Shown here one piece after another: positions 8,327 to 17,907 of a stretch of DNA of 64,000 bases. The stretch spans positions 1-64,000 of the forward strand of contig CAIXKE010000064.1 in the NCBI GenBank assembly GCA_903919975.1, given 5' to 3'. Position numbers and translations under genes: made by a program. The stretch's first letter is position 1. Each line of letters starts with the position of its first letter. The notes beneath the pieces were generated by a model, which was not told where the DNA came from, searched no databases, and saw only the letters and a list, made by a program, of their open reading frames with translations. This DNA comes from Akkermansiaceae bacterium. Lineage in GTDB: Bacteria > Verrucomicrobiota > Verrucomicrobiia > Verrucomicrobiales > Akkermansiaceae.

Positions 8327-10315
8327 ATGAAAACCGTCACCAATCTCGCCTTCACGTGGCTTGCGCTCGCAGCTCCCCTGTCCGCCATTGAAGAGACACT
8401 TCCGCCATTGAAAAACGGCAAGGCCCCGCAATCCGTTGATGAGTTGTGGGGCGGATACGATCCCCGCAAAGAACCTCTGGAAATTGAAGTGCTCAAAGAA
8501 TGGGAACAGGACGGGTTGATCTGCCGCGTGATCCGTTATCAAGTTGGAGTCTTCAAAGGGGCTCCCGCGAAAGTTGTGGCTTTCTATGCCTTCCCTAAAA
8601 ATTCGGTAAAATTACCGGCGATTCTTCAACTGCACGGAGGAGGGGGTGCGGCCAGTCTGAGCGTGGTGACCACCGAGGCCAAGCGTGGCTACGCGAGTCT
8701 GTCCCTCAACTGGGGAGGAAACAAAATGAGTCTGGGAAACGAGACTTGGAGCGGACCTCAGACCGATTGGGGAAATCTCGATGCCACCCACCCTCCGCAA
8801 CGTAATAAGAAAAACCATTTCGCCGGGGCCCTCACGCCCGATGAATTCACCCTCGACGCCATCGAGTCCCCTCGCAACAGCAACTGGTTTCTCGTATTGA
8901 TCGCGGCTCGCCGCGCTCTGACCTTTCTGGAGCAGCAACCCGAGGTGGATCCCGCAAAAATGGGTGTGACCGGCCACTCGATGGGAGGCAAGCTTACGGT
9001 CAATCTTGCTGGAATTGACGAGCGCATCCGGGCGGCCGTCCCATCCTGTGGCGGCTCGGGAGAGCTCTTGGATACCCATACCGACGCACAAGGTGGCGTC
9101 CGCACCAAACCGACCGCTCTCGAGCTAGCCTGCATCGCGGACAATGCCTACATCCCCCGGATCACCTGCCCGCTTCTATGGCTCTCGCCGACCAACGATT
9201 TCCACGCCGTCATGGATAACATGACGTGGAACTGGCGTAACATCCCTGATGAGCGGGTTCGTTTCAGCATCTCTCCGCATCTAAACCATCATCACAGGAA
9301 TGAAAACAACATCACGTCCTATCTCTGGTTTGAGCAGTATCTCAAGCAGGCGTTTACGGTCCCACAGACTCCAGAAATGAGCCTAACAAACGTTGCCGGT
9401 GTCCCCCGCATCAATGTAACACCCGACCCCACGGTTCCTGTGAAGCGCGTGGAGGTTTACTACTCGACCGATCCTCACACACTCACCCGTTTCTGGCGCA
9501 GCGCCGAGGTGACTCAAGAAGGCGGAGTATGGAGCGCCGCCTGCTCGGTCATGAGCTTGAACGAACCGCTATTCGCCTTTGCCAATGTGACTTACGAACT
9601 GCCTGCCCGTTATCAAAAGATCGCTCAAGTTCCTGGCTCCGAGAGCACCGATTGTTTCGTCATCAGCTCACGGGAAATTGCAGTTGGTCCCAAGGAATTG
9701 CAAGCAACCGGTATCAAGGCGACCGACTTGCGGGATCGGATGATCGATGACGGCCGCAACGGCTGGCGCAACTGGTATCAACTTAACTGGGGTCACCCGC
9801 CTCTCTGGTATGCTGTCACAAGGAAGCTCAAAGACCCCAAGTGGCGCGGCCCTGACGGGGCAAAGCTTGTGTTCGAGATTCAGAGCCATTCGGACAACAG
9901 CCTCGTCGTCACGGTGAACTGTAACGCGTGGGGAGCATTCCTAACCGGAAAGCCAGCCGTCGATTATTCAGTAGTCAAAGACCTCAAAGGCTCACCCGAT
10001 TGGCAAACCATCACGGTGACCCTAGAAGAGCTTCTACCAACGAATCCCGGGATTTCCGACCCGTTGCCCAATTGGCAAACCGTCACCGAGCTCAAGCTCA
10101 GCCCCAGCGGGGAGGTGGTGAAGGGAGGGCTCAAGGAGAAAATCGTCGGCGCCGCCTGGCAGGGGCCAAGGGAAATCCGCAATCTCCGATGGGAGGGTGG
10201 GCAGTATGCCGCTCAACAGTCTGCCGGAGGAACGCTATCTGAAGCGGAACAGCAAAAGCAGTTCAACGACTCCATCAAGGCATCTTTGGAGCAGGAAAAG
10301 ATCCAAGCCAAATAA
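8327..10315 (+). CDS. Secreted alpha/beta-hydrolase esterase (acetyl xylan esterase-like), paralogue 1
   Basis: 662 residues: signal peptide (about 1-21), an alpha/beta-hydrolase domain to about residue 340, then a long C-terminal region. The nucleophile elbow is GHSMGG with Ser at about 218. A SPTNDFH segment and a His-rich loop (HLNHHHRN) are candidates for the acid and histidine of the triad. The family resembles dienelactone-hydrolase/acetyl-xylan-esterase enzymes that deacylate plant polysaccharides. The C-terminal part begins with a beta region (VEVYYSTDP) and ends in a putative carbohydrate-binding-like beta domain. It is followed 15 bp later by a paralogue sharing the same layout and the PRKEPLE segment near the N-terminus. 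An esterase role in pectin or xylan de-esterification is inferred from neighbours. Confidence 0.82.
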   Translation: MKTVTNLAFTWLALAAPLSAIEETLPPLKNGKAPQSVDELWGGYDPRKEPLEIEVLKEWEQDGLICRVIRYQVGVFKGAPAKVVAFYAFPKNSVKLPAILQLHGGGGAASLSVVTTEAKRGYASLSLNWGGNKMSLGNETWSGPQTDWGNLDATHPPQRNKKNHFAGALTPDEFTLDAIESPRNSNWFLVLIAARRALTFLEQQPEVDPAKMGVTGHSMGGKLTVNLAGIDERIRAAVPSCGGSGELLDTHTDAQGGVRTKPTALELACIADNAYIPRITCPLLWLSPTNDFHAVMDNMTWNWRNIPDERVRFSISPHLNHHHRNENNITSYLWFEQYLKQAFTVPQTPEMSLTNVAGVPRINVTPDPTVPVKRVEVYYSTDPHTLTRFWRSAEVTQEGGVWSAACSVMSLNEPLFAFANVTYELPARYQKIAQVPGSESTDCFVISSREIAVGPKELQATGIKATDLRDRMIDDGRNGWRNWYQLNWGHPPLWYAVTRKLKDPKWRGPDGAKLVFEIQSHSDNSLVVTVNCNAWGAFLTGKPAVDYSVVKDLKGSPDWQTITVTLEELLPTNPGISDPLPNWQTVTELKLSPSGEVVKGGLKEKIVGAAWQGPREIRNLRWEGGQYAAQQSAGGTLSEAEQQKQFNDSIKASLEQEKIQAK

Positions 10316-10330
10316 CTCCACTCCACTGCA

Positions 10331-12196
10331 ATGAACCATCGCCATTTCATCCGATGCAGCCTGCTCGCAGGCCTGAGCCTCTGCCACGCTCAAGAGTCCC
10401 TGCCGCCCTTGATCGATGCGAAAGCACCGCAGACGGATGAGGGGCTCTGGTCCGGATACGACCCGCGCAAAGAGCCTCTGGAGACGGAAATCCTCAAGGA
10501 ATGGGAGCTGGAGGGGGTGGTCATGCGGGTGATCCGGTATCGCATCGGCACATTCAAGGGACAAAAGGCGATGATGGCGGCCATCTATGGTTTTCCAAAA
10601 GGAGAGACTAATCTCCCAGCACTCGTCCAGATTCATGGAGGTGGGCAGTATGCCAATTCCGAAGCTGTCATGACGAATGCCAAACGGGGATATGCCACCA
10701 TTTCCCTCGCTTGGGCAGGAAGAATCAGCGCTCCAGGATACTCGGTGACTGAAAAAGAAGTGAAACTCTTCTGGGAGGAAAAAACCTCGGATCCGCAATA
10801 CAAGGTGACCACCGACTGGGGAAATCTGGACGCCTATCACGCACCCTGTCGCAACGCGAAAAACAGTTTTTCATCGGTCCTCCCCGCAGAGTGGACTTTG
10901 GACCCGGTGGAGTCGCCCCGGAACAGCCCCTGGTTTCTCTGCACGCTCGGGGCACGACGGGCACTGACTTTCTTGGAACAACAACCTGAGGTGAACCCGG
11001 AGCAGTTAGGGGTCTACGGACACTCCATGGGAGGAAAACTCACCGTTCTCACCACTGCGGCGGATTCACGGGTCAAGGCATCGGCTCCCTCCTGCGGCGG
11101 CGTCAGTGATCGAAACGATCAAAACCCGATCTTTGCCAAAACACTCGGTGACGATGTCAGCCTCAAACGGATTTCGTGCCCAATCCTGTTTTTGAGCCCT
11201 GCCAATGATTTCCACGGCCGCATCGACGATCTCCAAAAAGCGCTTGGAGAGATTCGCAGCAGGGACTGGCGCGTCACCTGCGCTGCCCACCACCAGCACC
11301 AAGATACGGCACCCTACCAAGTCGCCGGACTTGTCTGGATGGACCAGTGGCTCAAGGGCAATTTCAAGTTTCCACGCACCCCTGACGTATCCCTAAAATG
11401 GAAGGAGGGCATCCCCACCTTCACCGTCAGCCCCGACCCATCCACGCCGCCTCTATCAGTCGATATTTTCTACACTCAACAAGGCCAGAACGAAGGCGAA
11501 AAGGACATCACCGAAAATACCAAAAGCCGATTCTGGCGACTCGCTAGCCTTCAAAAAGGTGGCAATACGTGGAGCGCTGATCTCCCGTTGTTTGATCTCC
11601 AAAAACCGGTCTGGGTCTACGCCAACGTCCTCTATCCCTTGGCGACTCCAGTGACAGGGGCCGGCTACTACTACGGTCGCTATACCGCCACTGATTACAA
11701 CATCTCCTCCGCGATGTTGATCGTGACTCCCGCACAACTCCAAGCCGCGGGGGCGAAGGCGACCCTCAAACCCTCGCTGCTGATCGAGTCATTCGACAAG
11801 GACTGGCAAAAGCAATGGTTCACTTATGACCCGGGTCAATGGCCGCGCCGGACTCTCAAACTGCATGACCCCGTTTGGCGAGCGCCAGTTGGAGCGAGGC
11901 TCGCCATCGACATCCGCTCCGAAACTCCGAACAAGTTGGTGATCGGATTAGACCAGCATGCCACGGAAATCAACCTCAAGGGCAGTTCGGAATGGCAGGA
12001 AGTCATTCTCACACCCACCGATTTCAATCAGGCCGCCGGCACGCCCCTTTCCAGCTGGGAAGGCATCCGGGAACTACGGCTTGGATCGCGAGAAACACTT
12101 AAAGCGAGAAGCGGGGAAATTGAGAAGAAACTCGATCTCGGCACCACGTGGCAGGGACCTGACCCGCAATTCCGTAATCTCAGATGGATCCAGTAA
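10331..12196 (+). CDS. Secreted alpha/beta-hydrolase esterase, paralogue 2
   Basis: 621 residues, same architecture as the upstream gene: signal peptide (residues 1-20, ending CHAQ), alpha/beta-hydrolase core, beta-rich C-terminal region. The nucleophile motif is GHSMGG with Ser at about 232. The SPANDFH segment and the AAHHQHQD loop match the candidate acid/His regions of paralogue 1. Both copies share SGYDPRKEPLE/GGYDPRKEPLE and the repeated EQQPEVxP block before the nucleophile. This points to an old tandem duplication, now diverged enough that substrate specificity may differ. The downstream gene starts 5 bp after its stop, so the locus reads as one operon. Confidence 0.82.
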   Translation: MNHRHFIRCSLLAGLSLCHAQESLPPLIDAKAPQTDEGLWSGYDPRKEPLETEILKEWELEGVVMRVIRYRIGTFKGQKAMMAAIYGFPKGETNLPALVQIHGGGQYANSEAVMTNAKRGYATISLAWAGRISAPGYSVTEKEVKLFWEEKTSDPQYKVTTDWGNLDAYHAPCRNAKNSFSSVLPAEWTLDPVESPRNSPWFLCTLGARRALTFLEQQPEVNPEQLGVYGHSMGGKLTVLTTAADSRVKASAPSCGGVSDRNDQNPIFAKTLGDDVSLKRISCPILFLSPANDFHGRIDDLQKALGEIRSRDWRVTCAAHHQHQDTAPYQVAGLVWMDQWLKGNFKFPRTPDVSLKWKEGIPTFTVSPDPSTPPLSVDIFYTQQGQNEGEKDITENTKSRFWRLASLQKGGNTWSADLPLFDLQKPVWVYANVLYPLATPVTGAGYYYGRYTATDYNISSAMLIVTPAQLQAAGAKATLKPSLLIESFDKDWQKQWFTYDPGQWPRRTLKLHDPVWRAPVGARLAIDIRSETPNKLVIGLDQHATEINLKGSSEWQEVILTPTDFNQAAGTPLSSWEGIRELRLGSRETLKARSGEIEKKLDLGTTWQGPDPQFRNLRWIQ

Positions 12197-12201
12197 AAAC
12201 G

Positions 12202-14652
12202 ATGAATCATCCTCAAAAGACAACTTCCGCGCTCTCCATCATCCCATTGCTACTAGTTCTTGCTGGATATGGACAGACGTTGACCGCCGCAGAATCAGGC
12301 AGCCCCGAAAGCTCCATCCAATCTGGCTATTCCTACTCATGCTGGCTGAACGGCTGGCGGAAAAACCCGAAGGACAAGAGCCCGGAAATCTTGGCGATTC
12401 AAGCCAGCGCCTACGACTTCACACTGAACCTGACCGACTTCGGAAAGGCTGGATTTTCGCCAAACCGGCGCCCGCCAACAGGCTATGCGGAAGCACTTCA
12501 GTCCGGAACCGATCATTTGCAACAGCTGCCGCCCGCCGAACTCGTGATCGAAATCGTGCAGGACGGTAAGACCTATCGCGCTGTCAGCTGCGCCGCCGGA
12601 ACCGACCCGGACCCCCGCCGATTGGGAGCCGCCAAAATGTGGGAGTCGGGTCGACTCGTGCAACACTTCGAGTTGGAGGACCTGAAATTCCAAGACCCCA
12701 CCGGAAAAACCCTGGGATGCCACGGAAATCTAACATTCGTCGCTTGGCCCGACTCAATGACCTTCACCGCATCGCTCGCCCCGGATACCTCTGCCACCGA
12801 AGCCTGGAAAGATGCGTCCGTCAGGATTCAACTCAAGGGGAAGGATATGGATGCGAGAGTCGAAGAGAAAATCGGTGAAGCATCCGCTGAAAAACCCAAA
12901 GACGTGACTCTCAACTATCAGGCATCCAAAACCAAATTACCTGATGCTCATATTTCTTTAAACGTATCTTCCAAGGCCGGTCAGGTATTTCCCGTGGCTT
13001 TTAATCCGGCGAAAAACTGCGTGGTCGCCTCAGTCTCGGAATTGAAACGCACATTCAAAACGGGGTACACAGATATCCGCGACTATGACGAGTTTTCCAT
13101 CACCATCGACCACACGGGCGATACAGAGAAAGCGGTCCCCTTCCTTCTCGATCTCCGGGGAGCCGCCAACACCACTGGCCTTTGCCCGATTCTCTGTCAT
13201 AAGGATGGACGCCCGACCGGCATCCCGGTGCAACTCAGCAAGAACTGGCATTACAAACCAATGGGCGATTACTTAATGGCTTATGCGTCTTTGCCCGCGA
13301 AACCCGGGCGCACCGAATACCTGCTGCGGGTCGCCTACGGCTTCTACGGCGCTCTGCCATCCGCCAGCCATGCACAACTATCTTTAGTCGGATACAGCGG
13401 CAAAGGAGGCAACGGTCGCTGGGATCAGTTAGCCATCGGATGCTGGGGTGAAACATTCTGCTTAGACATGGACATGAGCCTCGTGAATCGCGCCGTCACC
13501 GATGTGCGCCTGCTCATGGCACGAAACGGCAAGGACGGAAAACAATGGAATTGGACCGACGCGGCATGGGGGGGGGACTGGCTTGGAATCGCTGCATCCA
13601 GCCAGGAGAAACTCAGTTTCCGCGACCTAAAGACCGCCTATCTCGCACACGGCCCCTGCCTTACCGATGTCCGTTACAACGGTTTCTACGGCGCAGGCCG
13701 CGAGGTGGCATTGAACGCCCGGGTTCACACCTTGAGAACCGACGACTATGCCCGCACCTTCCAGCATTTGAAATATACCTTCCAAAAGGAACTGTCGGCG
13801 AAAGACTCCTACTTTTTCCAGATGGGGCCGACCAGTTCATTTGTCACGCCTAAGATCGCGTATGGCAACCGGAACGGGCTGATAGCGGAGCGCGAGGTAT
13901 CTCGCGACCTCAAGCCGAACGACCTGTTCATTGAAACCGAAAAACTAACAGGAGAAGGTCCATGGTGGATCACTTTTCCCGGCGCATCCTTTACCAACAA
14001 CCGCGACTGGGGAACAGGCAGCCGTGCCTTGATCATCCGTTCCTTCCACGCAGTCCACGGCGGCAGGACATACACAAACCCGACGATTTCGATGCCGGTG
14101 AACCAAGTGCAGAAGGATCTGGGACTGGATCTCAATCTTCACCTGGTCGCACCTTCCGAGGTGACGACATTCCAACCGGGAGATTCCTTGGAAATGGATC
14201 TCGAATGGATCACCCTGCCGAAAGTTGCTGATGACTACTACGGCCCAAATGAAGCCTTCCGGCAACATCTGACAGAGAATCCAAAATCGTGGAAAACCAC
14301 CTATCGCGAGGCCATTGCAAATGACCTGCAGGTGGTCGTGAATGGCGGCAAGGTGTTAAACCGATACCCCATTGAAATCCGAGCCGAATCGCCCGTCGTG
14401 GAGGTTTCTATCAAAGGGGGTGCCGGCTACGTCCCCATCCGCTTCCATCATCTGAAGTCAATCAACGGCCTCGCGTTGTTTGAAGTCACTGAAGGAAAAG
14501 AAATCCAGCTCAACCAAGCGGTTCACGGGAACGATTTCTGGCAGGTTGATTTCGATGAGGCTGACAAAACCTATCAGATGACCTACAATCTGCCTTTGGA
14601 CGGAAAACGCGAATCAACTTGGCGCCTGAAAACCGCGTCGGAAGCGAAATGA
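12202..14652 (+). CDS. Large secreted protein of unknown function in the polysaccharide locus
   Basis: 816 residues when started at the ATG at 12202; an in-frame ATG at 12184 overlaps the previous gene. The N-terminus is a signal peptide (hydrophobic IIPLLLVLAGYGQ, then TAAES). I do not recognise the remainder. It is soluble, rich in beta-strand-like segments and aromatic residues (SGYSYSCWLNGW, WNWTDAAWGGDW), and looks like several beta-sandwich domains plus a central catalytic-size region. It has no lipobox or transmembrane helix beyond the signal. Its place between the esterases and GH28, and the ATGA overlap with GH28, suggest it acts on or binds the same polymer. An uncharacterised glycosidase or lyase is possible but unproven. 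Confidence 0.8.
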   Translation: MNHPQKTTSALSIIPLLLVLAGYGQTLTAAESGSPESSIQSGYSYSCWLNGWRKNPKDKSPEILAIQASAYDFTLNLTDFGKAGFSPNRRPPTGYAEALQSGTDHLQQLPPAELVIEIVQDGKTYRAVSCAAGTDPDPRRLGAAKMWESGRLVQHFELEDLKFQDPTGKTLGCHGNLTFVAWPDSMTFTASLAPDTSATEAWKDASVRIQLKGKDMDARVEEKIGEASAEKPKDVTLNYQASKTKLPDAHISLNVSSKAGQVFPVAFNPAKNCVVASVSELKRTFKTGYTDIRDYDEFSITIDHTGDTEKAVPFLLDLRGAANTTGLCPILCHKDGRPTGIPVQLSKNWHYKPMGDYLMAYASLPAKPGRTEYLLRVAYGFYGALPSASHAQLSLVGYSGKGGNGRWDQLAIGCWGETFCLDMDMSLVNRAVTDVRLLMARNGKDGKQWNWTDAAWGGDWLGIAASSQEKLSFRDLKTAYLAHGPCLTDVRYNGFYGAGREVALNARVHTLRTDDYARTFQHLKYTFQKELSAKDSYFFQMGPTSSFVTPKIAYGNRNGLIAEREVSRDLKPNDLFIETEKLTGEGPWWITFPGASFTNNRDWGTGSRALIIRSFHAVHGGRTYTNPTISMPVNQVQKDLGLDLNLHLVAPSEVTTFQPGDSLEMDLEWITLPKVADDYYGPNEAFRQHLTENPKSWKTTYREAIANDLQVVVNGGKVLNRYPIEIRAESPVVEVSIKGGAGYVPIRFHHLKSINGLALFEVTEGKEIQLNQAVHGNDFWQVDFDEADKTYQMTYNLPLDGKRESTWRLKTASEAK

Positions 14653-16142
14653 TCAAAATAGAACGACTCCGCACATCAATGACACTAACATCCATTGCTC
14701 TGAACAATTATAGCCGCCGTTTCATGCTGAGCGCCGCAAGTGCAGTCGCACTGCTGCTGGGGCTCCCGACATCCGAGACGCTGGCCGCTCCCGAAAACAG
14801 CAAGGAATTTAACATCCGCAGCTTCGGAGCAACGGGCGACGGCACCACTCTTGATACGGAAGGGATACAGAAAGCGATCGATGCCTGCGCCGCTGCCGAC
14901 GGAGGCCAGGTTCTGATCCCAAGCGGTAATTACGTGACGGGAACCCTTCGCATGAAGGACCATGTCACCCTCCACCTCGGAAAAGGAGCTACCCTCCTCG
15001 GCAGCACCAACCTCGCCGATTACGCGACGGACATCGTTGGCAGCATCGAGGCTCCCGCCTTCAACCGCTGCCTGATCTATGCGCACTCGGCGAAAAAAAT
15101 CGCCTTCACCGGCTCTGGATGGATCGATGCGCGCGGCTCGAAAACCCATTTCCCGGAAAAAGTGGGAAACGGCCTGGGCGAACGGCCGATGCTGATGCGC
15201 CTGATCGCATGCCAGGATGTCGCGTTTCAAGACCTCAACTTCAAAAACTCCGCCTCATGGGGCCTCCATCTGGTGGATTGCGATCGGGTGCGTTTCAACG
15301 GCATCCGCATCGAAAGCCAGAATAACAACGTCAACAACGACGGCATTGATCTTGATGGTTGCCAAGATGTGGAAATCATCAAGTGCCGCATCAACGCCGG
15401 AGATGATGCGATTTGCCCGAAGAGCACGACCGAGCGGCTGTGCAAAAACATCGTGGTGCGCGACTGCGTGCTGAGCAGCCATACCGCAGGCTTCAAACTC
15501 GGCACATCCTCCCGCGGCGGATTTGTGAACATCGAAGTCACCAACACGCGGTTCGTCGATTGCCCGATGGGCGCAATCAAGCTGTTGCTGGTCGATGGCG
15601 GCCGGATGGAAAATGTTCTACTATCCGACCTTAAAATGGAACGCGTAGGCGGGCCGATTTTCGTGCGCCTCGGCAACCGGGGACGCGCCTACAACCAGCC
15701 GACTGAGCAGATCTATGATGGAGACCAAAAACCGGAGGGCGTGCCCACCGGCATCATCCGGAACATCCACATCAAAAACATCGATGCCACGATCACTGGG
15801 GATCAGCGGGACCGCCAAGGCATCATGATGACCGGGATTCCCGGGCATCGGATTGAGGATGTCGCACTCGAAAACATCCGGATCAGCTTCCCGGGCGGCG
15901 GCACCGAACCGGAGGCGAAGCGCATCGTTCCCGAAGACATCGCCCGTTATCCGGAACAGTTTTTCTTTGGGGTCTTGCCATCCAGCTTCCTCTATGCTCG
16001 CCACATCAAAGGGCTCTCGCTCAAGAATATCACCGTGACTTTCGAGAAAACCGACGCCCGGCCTCCCGTCCATTTGGAGAACGTCGAAAAGCTGACTCAC
16101 TCGCGCGTGATCTTTGATCAAAGACCCTGGAAGCCAAAGTAG
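14649..16142 (+). CDS. GH28 family glycosidase (polygalacturonase/rhamnogalacturonase-like), exported
   Basis: Start taken at 14649, which overlaps the previous stop as ATGA; a later ATG at 14679 is possible. The leader carries YSRRFMLSAASAVALLLG, which resembles a twin-arginine signal. The mature protein begins with the typical FNIRSFGATGDGTTLDT block, then a right-handed beta-helix. GH28 catalytic landmarks are present: NNDGIDLDGC (about 228-237), INAGDDAICPKS (about 250), and the GTSSRGGFVNI and AIKLLLVDGG segments. GH28 enzymes hydrolyse galacturonan or rhamnogalacturonan backbones with inversion. It is the last gene of the locus and is the best clue that pectin-type polymers are the target. 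Confidence 0.9.
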   Translation: MIKIERLRTSMTLTSIALNNYSRRFMLSAASAVALLLGLPTSETLAAPENSKEFNIRSFGATGDGTTLDTEGIQKAIDACAAADGGQVLIPSGNYVTGTLRMKDHVTLHLGKGATLLGSTNLADYATDIVGSIEAPAFNRCLIYAHSAKKIAFTGSGWIDARGSKTHFPEKVGNGLGERPMLMRLIACQDVAFQDLNFKNSASWGLHLVDCDRVRFNGIRIESQNNNVNNDGIDLDGCQDVEIIKCRINAGDDAICPKSTTERLCKNIVVRDCVLSSHTAGFKLGTSSRGGFVNIEVTNTRFVDCPMGAIKLLLVDGGRMENVLLSDLKMERVGGPIFVRLGNRGRAYNQPTEQIYDGDQKPEGVPTGIIRNIHIKNIDATITGDQRDRQGIMMTGIPGHRIEDVALENIRISFPGGGTEPEAKRIVPEDIARYPEQFFFGVLPSSFLYARHIKGLSLKNITVTFEKTDARPPVHLENVEKLTHSRVIFDQRPWKPK

Positions 16143-16201
16143 CACCTCATCAAGGAAAAGCGGCCGATTCTTCCTCCCCACAATGTATGATAATTCGATT
16201 T

Positions 16202-16583
16202 TTACTCAATGTTCTTGCGGACGAGGTTGGTCCCCGCTGGAACGATAAACTTTTGAGCGACGGTGGGATCCTCGGTTAGCCAGACGGTGGTGGTCTTGCT
16301 GGACTTCATCTCGAACTCAACGAACTTCTCAGTTCGAACAAACTTGCGGATGACCACTTTGTCACCGACTACTTTGACCCCCAGCTTTTGATTGATCATA
16401 AGTTCAAGGCTGGTGGCATCCTGCCGCAGGTCATAGAGATGGCCTTGGATTGGAAGGCGTTTGATTTCGTGAACGCCCGCCGCGAGGCTGCCAAATCGGA
16501 GCGAGGGAGTCGTGTTCCACCATTCCACGTCGATGAGATCCCTTAGACCCATTAATGGTAGAAGCATGGCCCAGCTTGCGCAT
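16202..16583 (-). pseudogene. 3' remnant of a second glycosidase paralogous to the 5.8-8.2 kb gene
   Basis: On the minus strand the frame reads SWAMLLPLMGLRDLIDVEWW and runs to a normal TAA. It aligns end to end with the last ~125 residues of the glycosidase at 5839-8163, at roughly half identity by eye, and both finish with a PAGTN segment. Homology begins abruptly at SWAM: everything upstream (some 640 residues) is missing and is replaced by transposase-like coding in another frame. It is therefore a truncated copy, not a functional small gene. Its divergence from the intact copy shows that the paralogue was old when it was destroyed. Confidence 0.8.
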
Positions 16584-16769
16584 CACGTTTTCGATGTGGT
16601 TGGTGCTCAGAAACGTCACATTGAGCGTCGCCGGAACGTTGAGCTGGTGGAACGACAGGATCCCAGCCACAAGGCCTGCTGGTGCAAATCGACGGCACTT
16701 GCGTGCAGTTTCCCGTGATGTTTGGTGATGCTCCGCGTTTGAAAATATGCTTCTGATTGCCTTGTTCAC
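16584..16769 (-). mobile_element. Transposase C-terminal remnant joined to the broken glycosidase
   Basis: The minus-strand translation contains a run of TSRETARKCRRF, then VAGILSFHQLNVPATL and FLSTNHIENVMR. This resembles the C-terminal part of IS transposases in which an STNxIEN segment is followed by an RN/RR block. The similarity ends exactly where the glycosidase remnant begins, in a different frame. No inverted repeats or complete transposase are left. I would not assign an IS family without a search. Confidence 0.55.
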
Positions 16770-16920
16770 GTCAATTAATCAGTGCTGGGCTTCCCGCCTC
16801 CCGGAACACTTTGAAACCCTCCATTCCGAGACTTGGAACGACGCGGCATAAAGTTGCAAAATTCACCAAATCCGCACAATTTACTTGCTGGGTGTATTCT
16901 GCATCGCTAGTGAATTCAAC

Positions 16921-17907
16921 GTGCTTTCCCTGAAGCGGCAATTTCTCGATCATTTGGCGGAGGTCACCGGCTCCGCCCCGGATCTGCTCGCCGTCAAGGT
17001 GGCTGGCCTGCCCCTGTTCTTGCGGGAGCGCTATCAATACGCCCGCACCCGGCTTTTCGGCCAAAGCTACCTTTTGGCCTTGGAACAGGGAAACCCGGAA
17101 TCCGCCACCCCCGGCGAATACGAGAAGCACGCCGACACGCTGCGCACCCAAGCTGGCGAGTCCGTCGTGCTGGTCCTGCCCGGGCTACCCGCTTACATTC
17201 GCAACCGCATGGTCCGCTGCGGGCTTCCGTTCATCGTCCCCGGCAGCCAGATTTTCCTGCCCACAGCTCTGATCGACCTGCGCGAACGCTTCCGTCAGCC
17301 CACTCCCAAAGCTGGCAAACTCCTCACACCAGCCGCCCAATGCGTGCTGCTCTACCACCTCCAGCGCCAGCCGCTGGAAAACATGCCCCTGCGGGAAATT
17401 GCCGAAAGGATCGGCTACTCGCCCGTCATGCTCACCAAGGTGAAGGCCGAGCTGCTCGCGGCGGAGCTGTGCGAACCCAAGCGCATCGGCCGCTCCGTAG
17501 CGCTTCACTTCACCACGGAAGGCCGCCAGCTCTGGGACGCCGCCCGCCCCTTGCTTTCCTCGCCAGTCGCGAAGACCGTCTGGATTCAGGGAGAAAAACC
17601 CGGACACCCCGCGCTTCAGGCGGGCCTCACCGCACTCAGCCGCCGCACCATGATCGCGGATGACCGGCTACCCACCTTCGCGCTCTTGTCAAAAGTGTTT
17701 CGGGCCAATCTCGAACGCGAAATTTTCCGCAGTTGCCCCGGCCCGGAGGACGCGGATCTGAAAATGGAAATCTGGGCCTACGACCCCCAGCTTTTCGCTG
17801 ACAACGGATCCGTCGATCCGCTGTCCCTCTTCCTCAGCCTGCACGATTACCCGGACGAGCGGGTTCAGCAGCAACTCGAACTCATCATCAACGAATTCCC
17901 ATGGTGA
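16921..17907 (+). CDS. AbiEi-like winged-HTH protein, antitoxin candidate (pair 1)
   Basis: The frame is open from a TTG at 16885; the GTG at 16921 (reading VLSLKRQFLDHL) gives a more natural N-terminus and is preferred, with no strong ribosome-binding site for either. About 328 residues: an N-terminal region conserved in such proteins (SAGLPLFLRERY-like), then a MarR-like winged helix around residues 150-215 (LLTPAAQCVLLYHL, MPLREIAERIGYSPVMLTKVKAELL). It overlaps the next gene by 7 bp, and that gene encodes a nucleotidyltransferase. The arrangement (HTH protein first, nucleotidyltransferase second, translationally coupled) is that of AbiE type IV toxin-antitoxin systems. The functional assignment is inference. 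Confidence 0.7.
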   Translation: MLSLKRQFLDHLAEVTGSAPDLLAVKVAGLPLFLRERYQYARTRLFGQSYLLALEQGNPESATPGEYEKHADTLRTQAGESVVLVLPGLPAYIRNRMVRCGLPFIVPGSQIFLPTALIDLRERFRQPTPKAGKLLTPAAQCVLLYHLQRQPLENMPLREIAERIGYSPVMLTKVKAELLAAELCEPKRIGRSVALHFTTEGRQLWDAARPLLSSPVAKTVWIQGEKPGHPALQAGLTALSRRTMIADDRLPTFALLSKVFRANLEREIFRSCPGPEDADLKMEIWAYDPQLFADNGSVDPLSLFLSLHDYPDERVQQQLELIINEFPW

